Notes: generated by a model from the letters alone, not told the origin. A DNA stretch of 29,522 nucleotides from Vitrella brassicaformis (GCA_001179505.1 CDMY01000331.1:88514-118035), one strand, 5' to 3'; shown: positions 19,961 through 29,522, counted from the stretch's first letter. Translations and numbers: made by a program.

Positions 19961-21392
19961 ATGACTGACCGGCCGCTACCATCAGATGTCCCATCGGCCC
20001 TCCACTCGGTGACAGTAGAGGCACTCCTTCGTCTCGACGGTGAGTGACAACTTGAAGGGAGAAAGACACACATTCACAACCAGTGCACGAAGAAAACGGG
20101 CCATCGTGTGTTCTCCCTTGTATGCAGAGCTTCGTCGTTCGACGGAGGGAGAGCAGCAGCAATACAAAAAGCGAATTTTTGAGCTCGAGACACAAAGGGA
20201 CGACTACAGACGTGAGCGAGACGAAGCTCTTGACCGGGCACGGCGAGCGGAAGAAGAGCTGCGAGAGTTGCGGGCGCCCGGCCATGCGCAGAACGACAAC
20301 TCGACTGTCGGCACGATTGCTCATCAGGGCGGTCTGTATCATGGCCCTTTGGCGAATGGAGTGCCGGACGGGAGAGGAGTGCTCGTGGCTGTGCTACACG
20401 CGACGGACGGCGAGACCAAGATATACGGGGGAGAGTGGAGGGGCGGCGAGCGTCACGGCAAGGGGGCGGAGTTCGCAACCTGTCAGATCAAGCGAAAGAA
20501 GAAGACATGTCTCGTGTATGAGGGCGACTTCGCGGACGGCAAGCGAGATGGCAAGGACACAGAATATGCATCAGACGGTCAGAAGATGGTGAACATCTAC
20601 GAGGGTGGGTGGAAGAACGGCATGCGACGCGGCCACGGCAAGTCCACGAGCACGCCGGGTCGCCACTGTGGCCGTCGCTTTGGCGAGACAGTGTACGAGG
20701 GTCAGAGGGCAGATGGCGAGATGAAGGGAGACGGCCGCATTACCAACCTGAACCTTTGCGATGACAAGGGAGACTGTTTAGGGCAGTACACAGGCCCCAC
20801 ACTCGACGGCAAACCACACGGCGAGGGGAAAGTGCGCCACTGCGGTGGCGTTGTCTACGACGGCGGATGGAAGGAGGGAAAGCAGCACGGCCAGGGGGAG
20901 GAGCGCACTATGTTTTCTGAAGGAGTGAGCTACAATGGTGAGTGGGTCGAAGGAGACAAGAAGGGAGCCGGCGTGGCGACGGGCATGCTATGGGAGTGTG
21001 GCTTATATTATGGTGAGACACTCGACGGCAAGCCACACGGCCAGGGCGAGCTCCGAGACTACCGAAACAAGGAACTGGTCGTATACTCCGGCGAATGGAG
21101 GGACGGCGAGAGGCACGGCCAAGGGAAGGCATCCGCTCCTTTCGCCCGTTCTCCGGTGTGGTTTGAAGGGGAGTGGAGAGAGAACCTCATACATAAGGGA
21201 ACGCTCTTCCCTGAGGGGGTCTGGTTCTCAGTGACGAGGCCTGGTGAGACCCCTACATGGCCCATCAAGGCCATTCAATGGCAAGAGGGGCAGCAGATAG
21301 CTGACATGGATGTGGGGGGTAAGACAAGGTTGTGGCAGGTCCTGAAGGATCGGGGCACGGCAGAGTATCTTCCTGCTGGTACACTGGTGTAG
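19961..21392 (+). CDS. MORN-repeat protein MORN4, intact
   Basis: Exons 19961-20039 and 20128-21392 join in phase 1 (GAC G / AG CTT) to 447 aa. Exon 1 encodes MTDRPLPSDVPSALHSVTVE and matches MORN5 more than MORN1-3. A coiled coil (about residues 28-80, rich in Arg/Glu/Gln) is followed by about ten MORN-like units, including YGGEWRGGERHGKGAEF, YEGDFADGKRDGKDTEY, YDGGWKEGKQHGQGEER and YSGEWRDGERHGQGKAS. The protein ends with the family block (KAIQWQEGQ, then DRGTAEYLPAGTLV). There is no stop or frameshift, and this is the longest family member in the window. MORN arrays commonly bind phospholipid membranes or cytoskeletal partners; the specific role is unknown. The start was chosen by homology with MORN5 exon 1 and the shared pre-ATG sequence. 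Confidence 0.88.
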
Positions 21393-21758
21393 CCGGTGTC
21401 TCGTGTATCGTGTCTCGATGTGTGTCGGAGCTGACAGGATGGCGATTGATATCCGTTGGTCTGTCAATGTGGCTCTGTCGCTGTCTGGATCTCCACAAGG
21501 CGGCTTTGATAAGAATGAAGGTCTTCCCTTTTTTGGAGCTCACATGTCATGTACATGAGATGAAGTGACAATCTGATTGCTCCAACAATGAGACTCGATT
21601 CTCTTAGTGTGTCGATTCGATTAAGGACATGCCTCTCGTCCATGTCTGCACAGATGTCTCGCACACGGCCTTGCCATGCGCGTTAAGTCGGAGACACAAA
21701 CTTACTGAGATATAAAATGTAGACAGCGATTGCATGCCTCGCTCAAGCTCGAGCAAAG
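21393..21758. other. Intergenic, 3' ends of MORN4 and pseudokinase converge
   Basis: No gene seen. The two flanking genes converge, so both 3' untranslated regions lie here. Open frames in this stretch are short and unsupported. Confidence 0.45.
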
Positions 21759-23455
21759 CTAGTTGATCGCTGCAGGACACAGACGGGCAGACAGGCAGGC
21801 GGGTTCTGTCGGCATCACCTTCACCACGACAGGCCGATGTCGCCTCAGCTCGTGAAGCCGCCTCACCACGCTCTCGAAAGGGAGACGCGCCCAAGGATCC
21901 TCCTGCATCGCTGCCCATGCCACCTCCATCAGCCAGCCGAGGGTGAGGTCGTCTCGCTCGAGGAGAGTGTGCCTGGCATGCCGTCGGGCAGGAAGATCGA
22001 TTGGGCTCTTGTGTTCCAACATAGTGCGCCCATCCAGCTCGTCCCTGATTTTCCTTTTCTGGTATGCTGCCTCCAGCTCTTCGTCGATTGCCCCGGCGAT
22101 CCTCCTCTCCTCCCTCTCCTGCTGCCAAATCTCGCGCAAATCGCGGTCACAGAGCGCCACATAGGACGTCCCCGAGACGAAATGGCAGAGCAGCTGGCCG
22201 ACGAGCAAAAGTGATCAAGGTGTCATCCAGCTGCAGCACCCGTATCGGCGTGCCGTCCATGTCTTCCACCCTCAGCACCCCTCTCCCTTGCAGCCTCTCC
22301 ATGTACTGCCTGTGGAGGGACTACCACACGCATCCCGTGGACATTGTCTTGAAAGTCAGTCGCGGCCCCGTGACGACTTCCTTTATCTCCTCGATCTTCT
22401 CGTCGTTGTCATCATCGTCGCAGCCATCGAAGTAAGCCACCGCCGTCTCGGGCGCGATGTAGCCCCACGGATAAGCGGCGACCTTTCCCTTCCTGAGCTG
22501 CCGCTCGTTGTCGAGTGGCAGGCGGACGATTGTCTTGACCTCGTCAGTTTCTCCCACCAGCATGTTGCCACAATCGATAAAAGTGGCGCCCTCGCAAGGC
22601 AGGATGGGCGGGAGAGGGGAGGGGAGTGGCGCGGGTGGCAGTGGCGATGCATTGACGTGGTCAGTCTCCTCCAGCCCGTGCATCAAAACGTCCCTCTTCG
22701 ACAGGACATCGTTGCACACATTGTCCAGCCCCAGGCGCTTCATCGAGTGTGCCGCGGAGAGGTGGGCGTGGGCGAAGTAGTAGATGCCGCGGAGGCCAAT
22801 CACGACGTCATGCTCTACGGCTGCCTGGGCTGTGGGCGAGAGCGGAAGGGGATGGCAACGGGAGATCTGTCCGAAATTGTACCAGTGAATATGGTCGTGG
22901 ATGTCCACGTACGTGGATCTCGAATAAGGCTGGCCAACTGCAAAGATGCAGAGAGGGAGATAAGCCGTGCAGGCCTCTTTCTTCCTCCCTTACTGCTCAG
23001 CCATGAGAGGACGAGGACGAGACGGTCCTCAGCCGTTTCGGGCTCGTCCTCAGCAACGGTGGTGCCGTCTTTGGTGCTTCGATAGCAAAGGTACTTCACG
23101 AATGGCCAGGCGCTAGGAGGCAGGGTGCCGGCCGCTTCTGCTTCTGCTTCTTTCTTGGCTGCAGCTGCGAGGCCCTTTTTTCGACGATCAGGGCGACGGC
23201 GACGGCATCGTGGCTCTCGCCGTCTTCTGCCGTGTAGGTGCTTCGGTAGAGGCTCGAGAAGTTGCTCTGTCTGATCTTGGCCACGGCGAATTGCTTCTCC
23301 AGATCTGTCTTCTCAGCTCCTACACGGAAAATGCGTTCCCTATCAGCTGAAGCACATGTGCTGCTAAGCTCTGTCAGTTGCTTCCTCTTCTTACCATTCA
23401 ATTCGCTGCTGGTCTCTGCTCTTCCGTGGCCTGCCATGGGACAGTGGATTCCCAA
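21759..23455 (-). CDS. Degenerate protein kinase-like gene (pseudokinase), frameshifted
   Basis: Minus exons proposed: 23455-23395 (ATG at 23455 or 23437), 23319-22994, 22937-22330 and 22193-21759. Kinase landmarks are recognisable but altered. The glycine loop reads RQSNFSSLYR with no Gly, and VAVALIV has Ala where VAxK has Lys. The HRD region reads AHSMKRLGLDNV and lacks the catalytic Asp. DFG reads IDCGN and APE reads WGYIAPE. Helix F may be STGC/LLCHFVSGTSY, and the C-lobe end is EVAWAAMQEDPWARLPF. Catalysis is therefore unlikely. In exon 2 the frame breaks at a run of six A (23181-23176 on plus as T): VALIVEK must shift by -1 to reach KGLAAAAKKEAEAEAAGTLP and WPFVKYLCYR. The last intron is assumed to remove a TAG (about 22324) and about 136 bases. 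This could be a translated pseudokinase or a decaying gene. Confidence 0.62.
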
Positions 23456-24413
23456 GCACTCGCAAATGCATCCGATTCACACGGAAAACGCGTTCCCTAT
23501 GTTATAAGCAATGCACACGTTTTCATTGGTTGTTTTTGTTGCCTTTTATCAATGCGCCGACTCCCTCTCACCTCTGAAACGGCGCAGAAGTTGCCGGCCG
23601 CGTCAGTGGCCCGACAAAAAGAAGATGAGAGACGAATTCGTTTTGTGTTGCCATTTCTTCCCCGATTGTGATGTCCATGAACACACGGGGGTTCGTCGGG
23701 TGTGACGGGGCGCCCGGTGTCTATTCAGACGAGATGTACAGGGCAGACACGTGCATAACGGCCCGTCAAATCCATCCTCTCATTACCTGTCGCTTGGCCT
23801 CCTGAACAAACTCGCTAACGGCGTCCGCGCCTCAGGGTTGGGAACCGAACAGCTCCGAGAATAGAACAGCTTCAGTCAGGAGCACACAGGCTGACTGGAG
23901 CTTCGGAAGAGGAATGGCGTCTTCTTTTTAATCTGTAATCTGGCCGTCTCGTAAATCCGTCTCGCGGCGAGAATTGCCCCCATTGCATGCGAGTCTGGAA
24001 AAAGTCCGTTTGCGCTGTTACACTTCAACTGGATTCGCCAACTCACGAATGTGTTGCTTAGATAAGATGACATCGAATTGACCAGTCCACAGACCATCAT
24101 GTCAAAGACCGGAAAAGACCCATCAAACCATCCATGAGCTCAGAAAACGCGTGTATGTCTGTCCAGATCTCCGTCGCTATCTCTCTGGGGTATGAACCAT
24201 CAACTTGAATGGGATCAGCCTTATGACGTCACGCACACGATGCTTCGCAGGGGCACTACCCACCATACCACACTACTATGTGTGTATCCCCCTGACGCCC
24301 AGGAAGGAGGCCATCCCACCAACAGATGAACCAGTGCATGTGTGTGTGTACTCAATTGATGTGTGAGTGTGTGTGTGGCAGTCATCTTTTCATGCCCGCG
24401 ACACTCACCGCAC

Positions 24414-24448
<35 letters not shown>

Positions 24449-24708
24449 GAATATTAACAACACGAGTGCATCTTAGGGCTCACCGCCCCCAACCAGTGGC
24501 ATTCCGCCGACCCCGCCCCTATTCACACTGACTGCAAAGCCACACAACATCAAAGACACGACATACTGAAAGACAGACAGACGTCATGTGATTGACTGTA
24601 CAAACAACTTGGGCACAGTAAGACACACAGACAGCGAGACTAGCGCCGTCCCCTCTCACACGAACAAACAACGACACACGAGCCACAGTGTCTGAATGAG
24701 TTGGACAC
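23456..24708. other. Intergenic, upstream of pseudokinase and 3' flank of C1
   Basis: No supported gene. A 39-codon plus-strand frame from 23550 (MRRLPLTSETAQKLPAASVA...) is the only protein-like short frame, and it has no family evidence. From about 23930 the sequence is the left end of the direct duplication shared with 27480 onward, for example GATGCTTCGCAGGG and TGTCTGTCCAGATCTC. A TC repeat occupies 24417-24445 and is absent from the second copy. Confidence 0.5.
24417..24445. repeat. (TC)n microsatellite
   Basis: About 14 TC units in the 3' flank of C1. The second copy of the duplication has only a short CTCTCTG here (about 27982), so the run expanded or contracted after duplication. 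Confidence 0.9.
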
Positions 24709-25471
24709 CTAATGCCGACGGCCTGAAGACCACACACACATGGAAACATTGGATGGACACGGTCCATAGGTCTGTCTGTCTGCCCACTGTGTCTGTCGTC
24801 GCTTACATTTGCCGTATTTGTGGTCGTGATGTTTCTTCCAGCAGTAATGGCCACGCTTGCAATCATGATCCTTCTTGCACCGATGGTCGTCATGGTGGTC
24901 GTCATGGTGGTCGTCACGGTGGCCCCTCTCCTTGCCTAAATCACACACCACACACAGAAGGGATGACGCCCACATTGCCCCCTCTGTGTGTCTGTGTCAG
25001 TGTGCGGCTCACATTTGCCATTCGAGCACCAATGTGAGTGGCAGTCGTTGTCATATCGACAGCCGCGGCCAATGTCATTCAGATCGCCGCCCTTACGGCA
25101 CTGGCCATTCACACAGCTGCACACACACACACACACACACATCAACACACACATCGCCATGGCCCTCCCTCTTTTTCCTACTTGTGTGAGCAGCAGTGTG
25201 AGGTCTTCTTGCACTGTTGCTTTGAGTAAGAGGCAATGCACGACTGCAAACCCCGCAGACCGCCAGACGACACCAACGGCTCGTCGCCATCCTCATCGCT
25301 CAGCAGCAGCTGGTCGTCCACAGTCGTCAGGCCATCGTCGTCATCAGCGGCAGGGGGGCCAGTCGGGAGGGCCTCGTCGGCGGCCATGGCCACGGCGGCC
25401 GAGGGCATCCACACGGCCACCAGCAGCAGAGAGGCCGCAAGCAGGACCGTCAGGCGGGAGATGAGAGCCAT
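24709..25471 (-). CDS. C1: secreted Cys-rich protein with three 4-Cys modules and His/Asp linker
   Basis: Exons 25471-25182, 25116-25013, 24935-24807 and 24722-24709 (537 bases, 178 aa plus stop). Residues 1-28 (MALISRLTVLLAASLLLVAV...) form a clear signal peptide, with cleavage likely near AVA. An acidic propeptide-like stretch follows (DDDDGLTTVDDQ, SDEDGDEP). The mature part has 14 cysteines. Three modules share C-x5-C-x4/5-C-x4..10-C: CKKTSHCCSHNCVNGQC, CRYDNDCHSHWCSNGKC and CKKDHDCKRGHYC...GKC. Between modules 2 and 3 lies HRDDHHDDHHDDHRC, a possible metal-binding linker. The final exon adds only CRRH. The spacing recalls small disulfide modules of the Dickkopf or prokineticin kind, but I claim no homology. 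The product is probably exported or vacuolar. All four exons are duplicated in C2. Confidence 0.87.
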
Positions 25472-26144
25472 AGCTGACGGGCAATTGAGAGGACGGGCAG
25501 TCAGTCGCACTGCGGCTGGGTGAGGGCCAGATGGGATACTCCGGTGGCTAACAGGCGCTGAGAGATGGGAAGCCGCTGGTCGGTCGAATTAAGTGAGATG
25601 AGCGGATAGGGAACTGGGGAGGGCAGATCCAGGTGAGGTCCTTTGCAGTCCTTTACGTACAGCGGTGAGAGAGGGGAGAGAGTGGAGAGTGAAGAGAGCG
25701 CAGGGTTTCGGGTCTGGGGTTGGGTTTGTCAAGCTCGCATCTTTCGGCCTTCACGAAGTGAAACCGCTGCTGCTCGGCCTGCACGAAGAGGGTGCAGAGA
25801 AGCACTTTCAAGGTGAGCCCCACCCGACACCGACCGTATCTGACTCATTGCCCTCTCAGTCACTGTGCTCGTCTTTGCCTTCAGTGGCCTCTGCCATTCG
25901 CAGTCTCATTCATCCTGTCGGTGGGGGATCGTCCGCTCGATAGATCTCGCAGCGTTTCTTCTCTTTTGACGGTGATCTGCTCCTCAGGGGAACCATCCTC
26001 TGCTCTGCGTCCGTGATTTCTGAGCGAAGGGCCCGTCAAGGTAGGCCTCAACGTCTGCGAATGCTGCCCACCTCCTATCCATCAGTTGCTGCACGATTCC
26101 CTGTGTTGTCACACTGTCTGCCTCTCAGGTACTGAGTGCACGCC
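25472..26144. other. Intergenic: C1 5' flank, duplicated, then MORN5 promoter
   Basis: The first 390 bases repeat as the C2 upstream region (29047-29420), for example GCTGAGAGATGGGAAG, GCTGGTCGGTCGAATTAAGT and GCAGAGAAGCACTTTCAAGG, and contain the C1 promoter. A plus-strand string, GLHEEGAEKHFQG followed by GTGAGC (about 25774-25815), looks exon-like, but no partner exon can be assigned. It could be an untranslated or decayed exon. The bases before the MORN5 ATG match those of MORN4. Confidence 0.5.
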
Positions 26145-27330
26145 ATGGCTGCTCGGCCGCCACCATCAGATGCATCGCTTCATTCGGTGACAACTGAGAT
26201 GCTCCAGAATGTCATCGACGGTGAGGAGGCCGGAGAGACAGACCCATACACACGGTGAATCCCCGTACGTGCCCATCTGTGTCTATGCAGATCTGCGTCG
26301 TTCGATGGACAGCGAGAGAAAGACATTCAACAAACGAATTGAGGAGCTTGAAGCGCAAAGAGACGAGTACAAGAGCGAGAGGGACGCTTACAAGAAGGAG
26401 CGAGACGCTGCGATGGACAAGCTCAGAGAACTTGAGGCCAAGATGGCAGCCGAGCAGGAGGCCCACAGCAACGTGGCTCGGACAGTTGTGCATGACGGAG
26501 GCCTTTATCACGGCTCCATCCGCAAAGTTGGCGGCACCGAGGTGCCCCACGGGACGGGGCTGCTGCGGTCGCTGGACGGCGAGAGAAAGCGATATGAGGG
26601 CGAGTGGAAGGACGGCAAGTACCACGGCAGGGGCACTGAGTTCAATCAAGACAGAGTCGTGTATGAGGGCGATTGGCAAGACGGCAAACGACAAGGTCAC
26701 GGCATCGAGCACGCGTCAGACGGCCAGCTAATCTATGAAGGCGAGTGGACCAACGGAGAGAGGACCAACAAAGGAGAAGGAAAGGTGGGCTTCATGCAGG
26801 TCACTGACGACAAGGGAGAGCTTTTGGGCTATTATCACGGCGAGACCCTCAATGGCCAGCCAAATGGGAAGGGGGAACTGCGAGACGGCACCAATCGAGT
26901 CACCTACAAGGGCGAGTGGAAGAGCGGCAAGCGACACGGCCAGGGCAAGGAATGCGCGCCATGCCAAGTGCTCAACCAGGAACGCAGCCAATACGAGACC
27001 AAGATGTGTGTCGTGTACGAGGGCGGTTTCGTGGATGGCAAGTGGCACGGCCAGGGGAAGGCATACTACGACCACCTTGGTTTTGGTACTGCGTTGTGGT
27101 TTGATGGCGAATGGCGAGAGGGCCTGATCAACAGCGGCACCCTCTTCCCTGACGGCACCTGGGGTGGAGGGAAGATGAGCGGCGGCACCCCCCTTCGGCC
27201 CATCACGCCCATTCGATGGCAGGCCGGACAGGGGATACCCGGGCGGGCGGGGAAGCAGATAGGAGACCTGCCGAGGTGGCTGCGAGATCGCGGTGTGTCG
27301 GGATATTTCCCTGCTGGAGCACTCGGGTAG
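26145..27330 (+). CDS. MORN-repeat protein MORN5, intact
   Basis: Exons 26145-26220 and 26291-27330 join in phase 1 (GAC G / AT CTG) to 371 aa. Exon 1 encodes MAARPPPSDASLHSVTTEML. Exon 2 begins DLRRSMDSERKTFNKRIEEL, and residues 26-85 form a strong Lys/Arg/Glu coiled coil. A GGLYHG core and about seven MORN units follow: YEGEWKDGKYHGRGTEF, YEGDWQDGKRQGHGIEH, YEGEWTNGERTNKGEGK, YKGEWKSGKRHGQGKEC and YEGGFVDGKWHGQGKAYY, then WFDGEWREG. The C-terminus carries the family block TPIRWQAGQ and LRDRGVSGYFPAGAL. There is no damage. This copy gives the clearest family consensus, as its body resembles MORN2/3 while its first exon resembles MORN4. It sits between the two copies of the C1/C2 duplication. 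Confidence 0.9.
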
Positions 27331-28266
27331 TGAGTGTGTCTTTCGCGTGTCTGGCTCATTGTGTCTATGTCCTGTGCGTCATTAGTTTCTGGATTGGTTT
27401 GTGGGAGGAGTTGCGTTTGGTGGTGCCTTGTGTGGTAACGATGCTGTCTGTGTGCATGCACTCGGGCTTTAGTAACTCGATCGGCCGTCTCGTAAAGTGC
27501 ATGTCTGCCGAGAAAGTGCATGTCTGCGCTGTTACACTTCGACGACGTCTGAATTGGTCACTTCACGAATGTTGCAGGAGTGTTGACGTGTGTATTGTCA
27601 TCCATGAAAGTCACCAGAACATGAATACTAAGCGACGAATTGACCTTTATAAGCATCGAAATCAAGAAAACGGCCCTTTCTCACCCTATGTGTTCAAAGA
27701 ACACATGTCTGCCTGTCCAGATCTCTGTCGCTATCTCTTTGAGGTATGGAAAAACACCCATCAAGTTGAGTGAGATCAGCATAGTATTACGTTAACACGA
27801 TGCTTCGCAGGGACACTACCCAACACACACCACAATACTATGTGTGTATCACCCTGACGCCCACGAAGGAATGCACCCCAGCACCAGACGGAAAGCAGCA
27901 TGTGCTACATGTATGTGTGTGGTCAATTAATGTGTGTGTGCGGCAGTCATCTTTTTATGCCCACGACACTCACCGCACTATTCTCTCTGCCCCTTTCTTT
28001 CAGTATAAACAATTACGAACGCATCTTAGGGCTCACCGCCCCCAACCAGTGGCATCCCCCCGACCCCGCCCCTATTCACACTGACTGCAAAGCCACACAC
28101 AACATCAAAGACACGACACACTGAAAGACAGACAGACGTCATGTAATTGACTGTACAAACAACTTGGGCACAGTAAGACAGACAGACAGACAGCGAGACT
28201 AGCGCCGTCCCTCTCACACGAACAAACAACGACACACGAGCCACAGTGTCTGAATGAGTTGGACGC
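27331..28266. other. Intergenic: MORN5 3' flank, then second copy of the C1 3' flank
   Basis: No gene seen. From about 27480 the sequence matches 23930 onward, diverged at first (CCGTCTCGTAAA, GCTGTTACACTTC) and then close from about 27800 to 28266 (GATGCTTCGCAGGG, CATCTTAGGGCTCACCGCCC). A 185-codon plus-strand frame starting at 27216 covers part of this stretch but begins inside MORN5 in another frame and has no support. Confidence 0.5.
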
Positions 28267-29420
28267 CTAATGCCGACGGCCTGAAGACCACACACACATG
28301 GCCACATTGGATGGACACGGCCCATAGGTGTGTCTGTCTGCCCACTGTGTCTGTCTGTCTCACTCACATTTGCCGTATTTGTGGTCGTGGTGTTTCTTCC
28401 AGCAGTAATGGCCACGCTTGCAATCATGGTCCTTCTTGCACCGATGGTCGTCATGATGGTCGTCATGGTGGTCGTCATGGTGGCCCCTCTCCTTGCCTAA
28501 TGAGCACACACCACACACACAGAAGAGATGACGCCCACATTGCCCTCGCCCTGTGTGTGACTGTGTGGCTCACATTTGCCATTCGAGCAGTAATGTGAGT
28601 GGCAGTCGTTGTCATATCGACAGCCGTGGCCAATGCCATTCAGATCGCCGCCCTTACGGCACTGGCCATTCACACAGCTGCACACACACACACACAGCCA
28701 TCAACACACGCATCGCCATGGCTCTCCTCTCCCCATTGCCCTACTTGTGTGAGCAGCAGTGTGAGGTTTTCTTGCACTGTTTCTTTGAGTAGGAGGCAAT
28801 GCAGGACTGCAAACCGCGCAGACCGCCAGACGACACCAACGGCTCATCGCCGTCCTCATCGCTCAGCAGCAGCTGGTCGTCCACAGTCGTCAGGCCATCA
28901 TCATCATCATCATCATCAGCAGCGGCAGGGGGGCCAGTCGGGAGGACCTCGTCGGCAGCCATGGCCACGGCGGCCGAGGGCATCCACACGGCCACCAGCA
29001 GCAGAGAGGCCGCAAGCACGACCGTCAGGCGCGAGATGAGGGCCATTGCTGACGGGCAATTGAGAGGTCAGACAGTCAGTTGCACTGCGGCTGGGTGAGG
29101 GCAGATGGGATGCTCTTGGTGTTAACAGGCGCTGAGAGATGGGAAGTCGCTGGTCGGTCGAATTAAGTGAGATGAGCGGATGGGGAAGTGGGGAGGGCAG
29201 ATCCAGGTGAGATCCTTTGTAGTCCCTTACGTACAGCGGTGAGAGAGGGGAGAGAGGGGGGAGGGCGCGGAGGCCGCAGGGTTTCGGGTCTGGGGTTTCT
29301 TCGGGGTTTGCCAAGCTCGCATCCTGGCCCGCGTCAGCACGAAGAGGGTGCAGAGAAGCACTTTCAAGGTGAACCCACCGACACCCACCGTATCTGACTC
29401 ATTGCCCTCTCATTCATAGT
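27480..29420 (+). repeat. Direct duplication, copy 2 (C2 and flanks)
   Basis: Second copy of 23930-25860. Differences include loss of the TC repeat present in copy 1 near 24417 and a longer GAT/CAT triplet run in the coding sequence. Confidence 0.85.
28267..29046 (-). CDS. C2: secreted Cys-rich protein, duplicate of C1
   Basis: Exons 29046-28745, 28677-28574, 28496-28368 and 28280-28267 (549 bases, 182 aa plus stop). The last three exons have exactly the lengths of those in C1 (104, 129 and 14 bases). The signal peptide (MALISRLTVVLAASLLLVAV) and all 14 cysteines are kept, with only a few substitutions: the module 2 Trp is Tyr (CHSHYCSNGKC), the linker is HHDDHHDDHHDDHRC, and DLNDIGRG is DLNGIGHG. 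Exon 1 is 12 bases longer because a GAT/CAT triplet run (28896-28917) adds Asp residues (PPAAADDDDDDDGL) and one Ala. Both copies look functional. High conservation in flanks and introns points to a recent duplication. Confidence 0.87.
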
Positions 29421-29522
29421 ATGCGCATGGTGTGCGAAAAAGGCCGGTGAGGACCTTTCCTGTAGTTAGCTGAATAGAGGATCTGCTGGGCGGTAAGTCC
29501 CAGAGTAAGAGTGCTTTTACTT
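29047..29522. other. C2 upstream region and right window edge
   Basis: Bases 29047-29420 match 25472-25860 and should contain the C2 promoter. The duplication ends near 29420 (GCCCTCTCATTC versus GCCCTCTCAGTC). The last 100 bases are unlike anything else in the window, and I see no gene in them. Confidence 0.5.

Larger units (their letters stand above)
23930..25860 (+). repeat. Direct duplication, copy 1 (C1 and flanks)
   Basis: It matches 27480-29420 in the same orientation, including both flanks, all introns and exons of the Cys-rich gene. Similarity is weaker in the leftmost 300 bases. The copies are offset by about 3.57 kb and are separated by MORN5. Confidence 0.85.

Noticed and set aside
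21604-22128. Alternative 174-codon minus frame over the kinase C-lobe
   Set aside because: It overlaps the frame with LLCHFVSGTSY and EDPWARLPF, which has kinase character. The alternative has none.
23550-23669. 39-codon plus-strand frame MRRLPLTSETAQ...
   Set aside because: It is short, with no splice partner and no homologue in the window. It could be chance in GC-rich DNA.
27216-27773. 185-codon plus-strand frame starting inside MORN5
   Set aside because: It starts in the wrong frame of the MORN5 C-terminus and runs into duplicated non-coding flank. The matching flank at 23930 onward is not open.

Overview
The window is nuclear DNA of an intron-dense eukaryote. Genes are split into short exons by GT-AG introns of about 60-140 bases, and many introns are packed with CA/TG and CTGT simple repeats. 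The genes found (cyclophilin, an organellar-type Era GTPase, lineage-expanded MORN proteins, a Cys-rich secreted family, a degenerate kinase) and the intron style fit an alveolate. A chromerid such as Vitrella is my best guess, but this is inference and not proven. There is no operon structure, tRNA, rRNA, CRISPR array or recognisable transposase.

Layout, left to right: the 5' part of a PPIL3-type cyclophilin (minus, cut by the left edge); short MORN gene MORN1 (plus); a MORN pseudogene (minus); a small protein with an N-myristoylation signal (minus); an 11-exon zinc-finger/leucine-rich-like gene called A here (plus, 909 aa); a second MORN relic and a cyclophilin relic (minus); MORN2 (plus, frameshifted); a 17-exon Era-family GTPase (minus, 593 aa); MORN3 (minus, frameshifted near its end); gene B (minus), a decayed paralogue of A; MORN4 (plus); a pseudokinase (minus); secreted Cys-rich gene C1 (minus); MORN5 (plus); secreted Cys-rich gene C2 (minus), a duplicate of C1.

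Two segmental duplications shape the region. The pair A-MORN2 (plus) reappears inverted as B-MORN3 (minus), with the single-copy Era gene between the arms. Shared 3' flanks (about 1540-1890, 10767-11180 and 14450-14910) and shared 5' flanks tie MORN1, MORN2 and MORN3 together. A copy of the first two cyclophilin exons lies upstream of MORN2, which shows that a cyclophilin-MORN unit was copied too. The block 23930-25860 (C1 and flanks) is directly repeated at 27480-29420 (C2 and flanks), with MORN5 between. Copies are at different stages of decay: intact, frameshifted, nonsense-bearing or reduced to relics. The window is therefore a record of birth and death in lineage-specific families around two conserved housekeeping genes.

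Exon joins were found by hand from splice signals, reading-frame continuity and comparison between paralogues. The total lengths of the Era, A, B, C1 and C2 models are multiples of three, which supports the joins.
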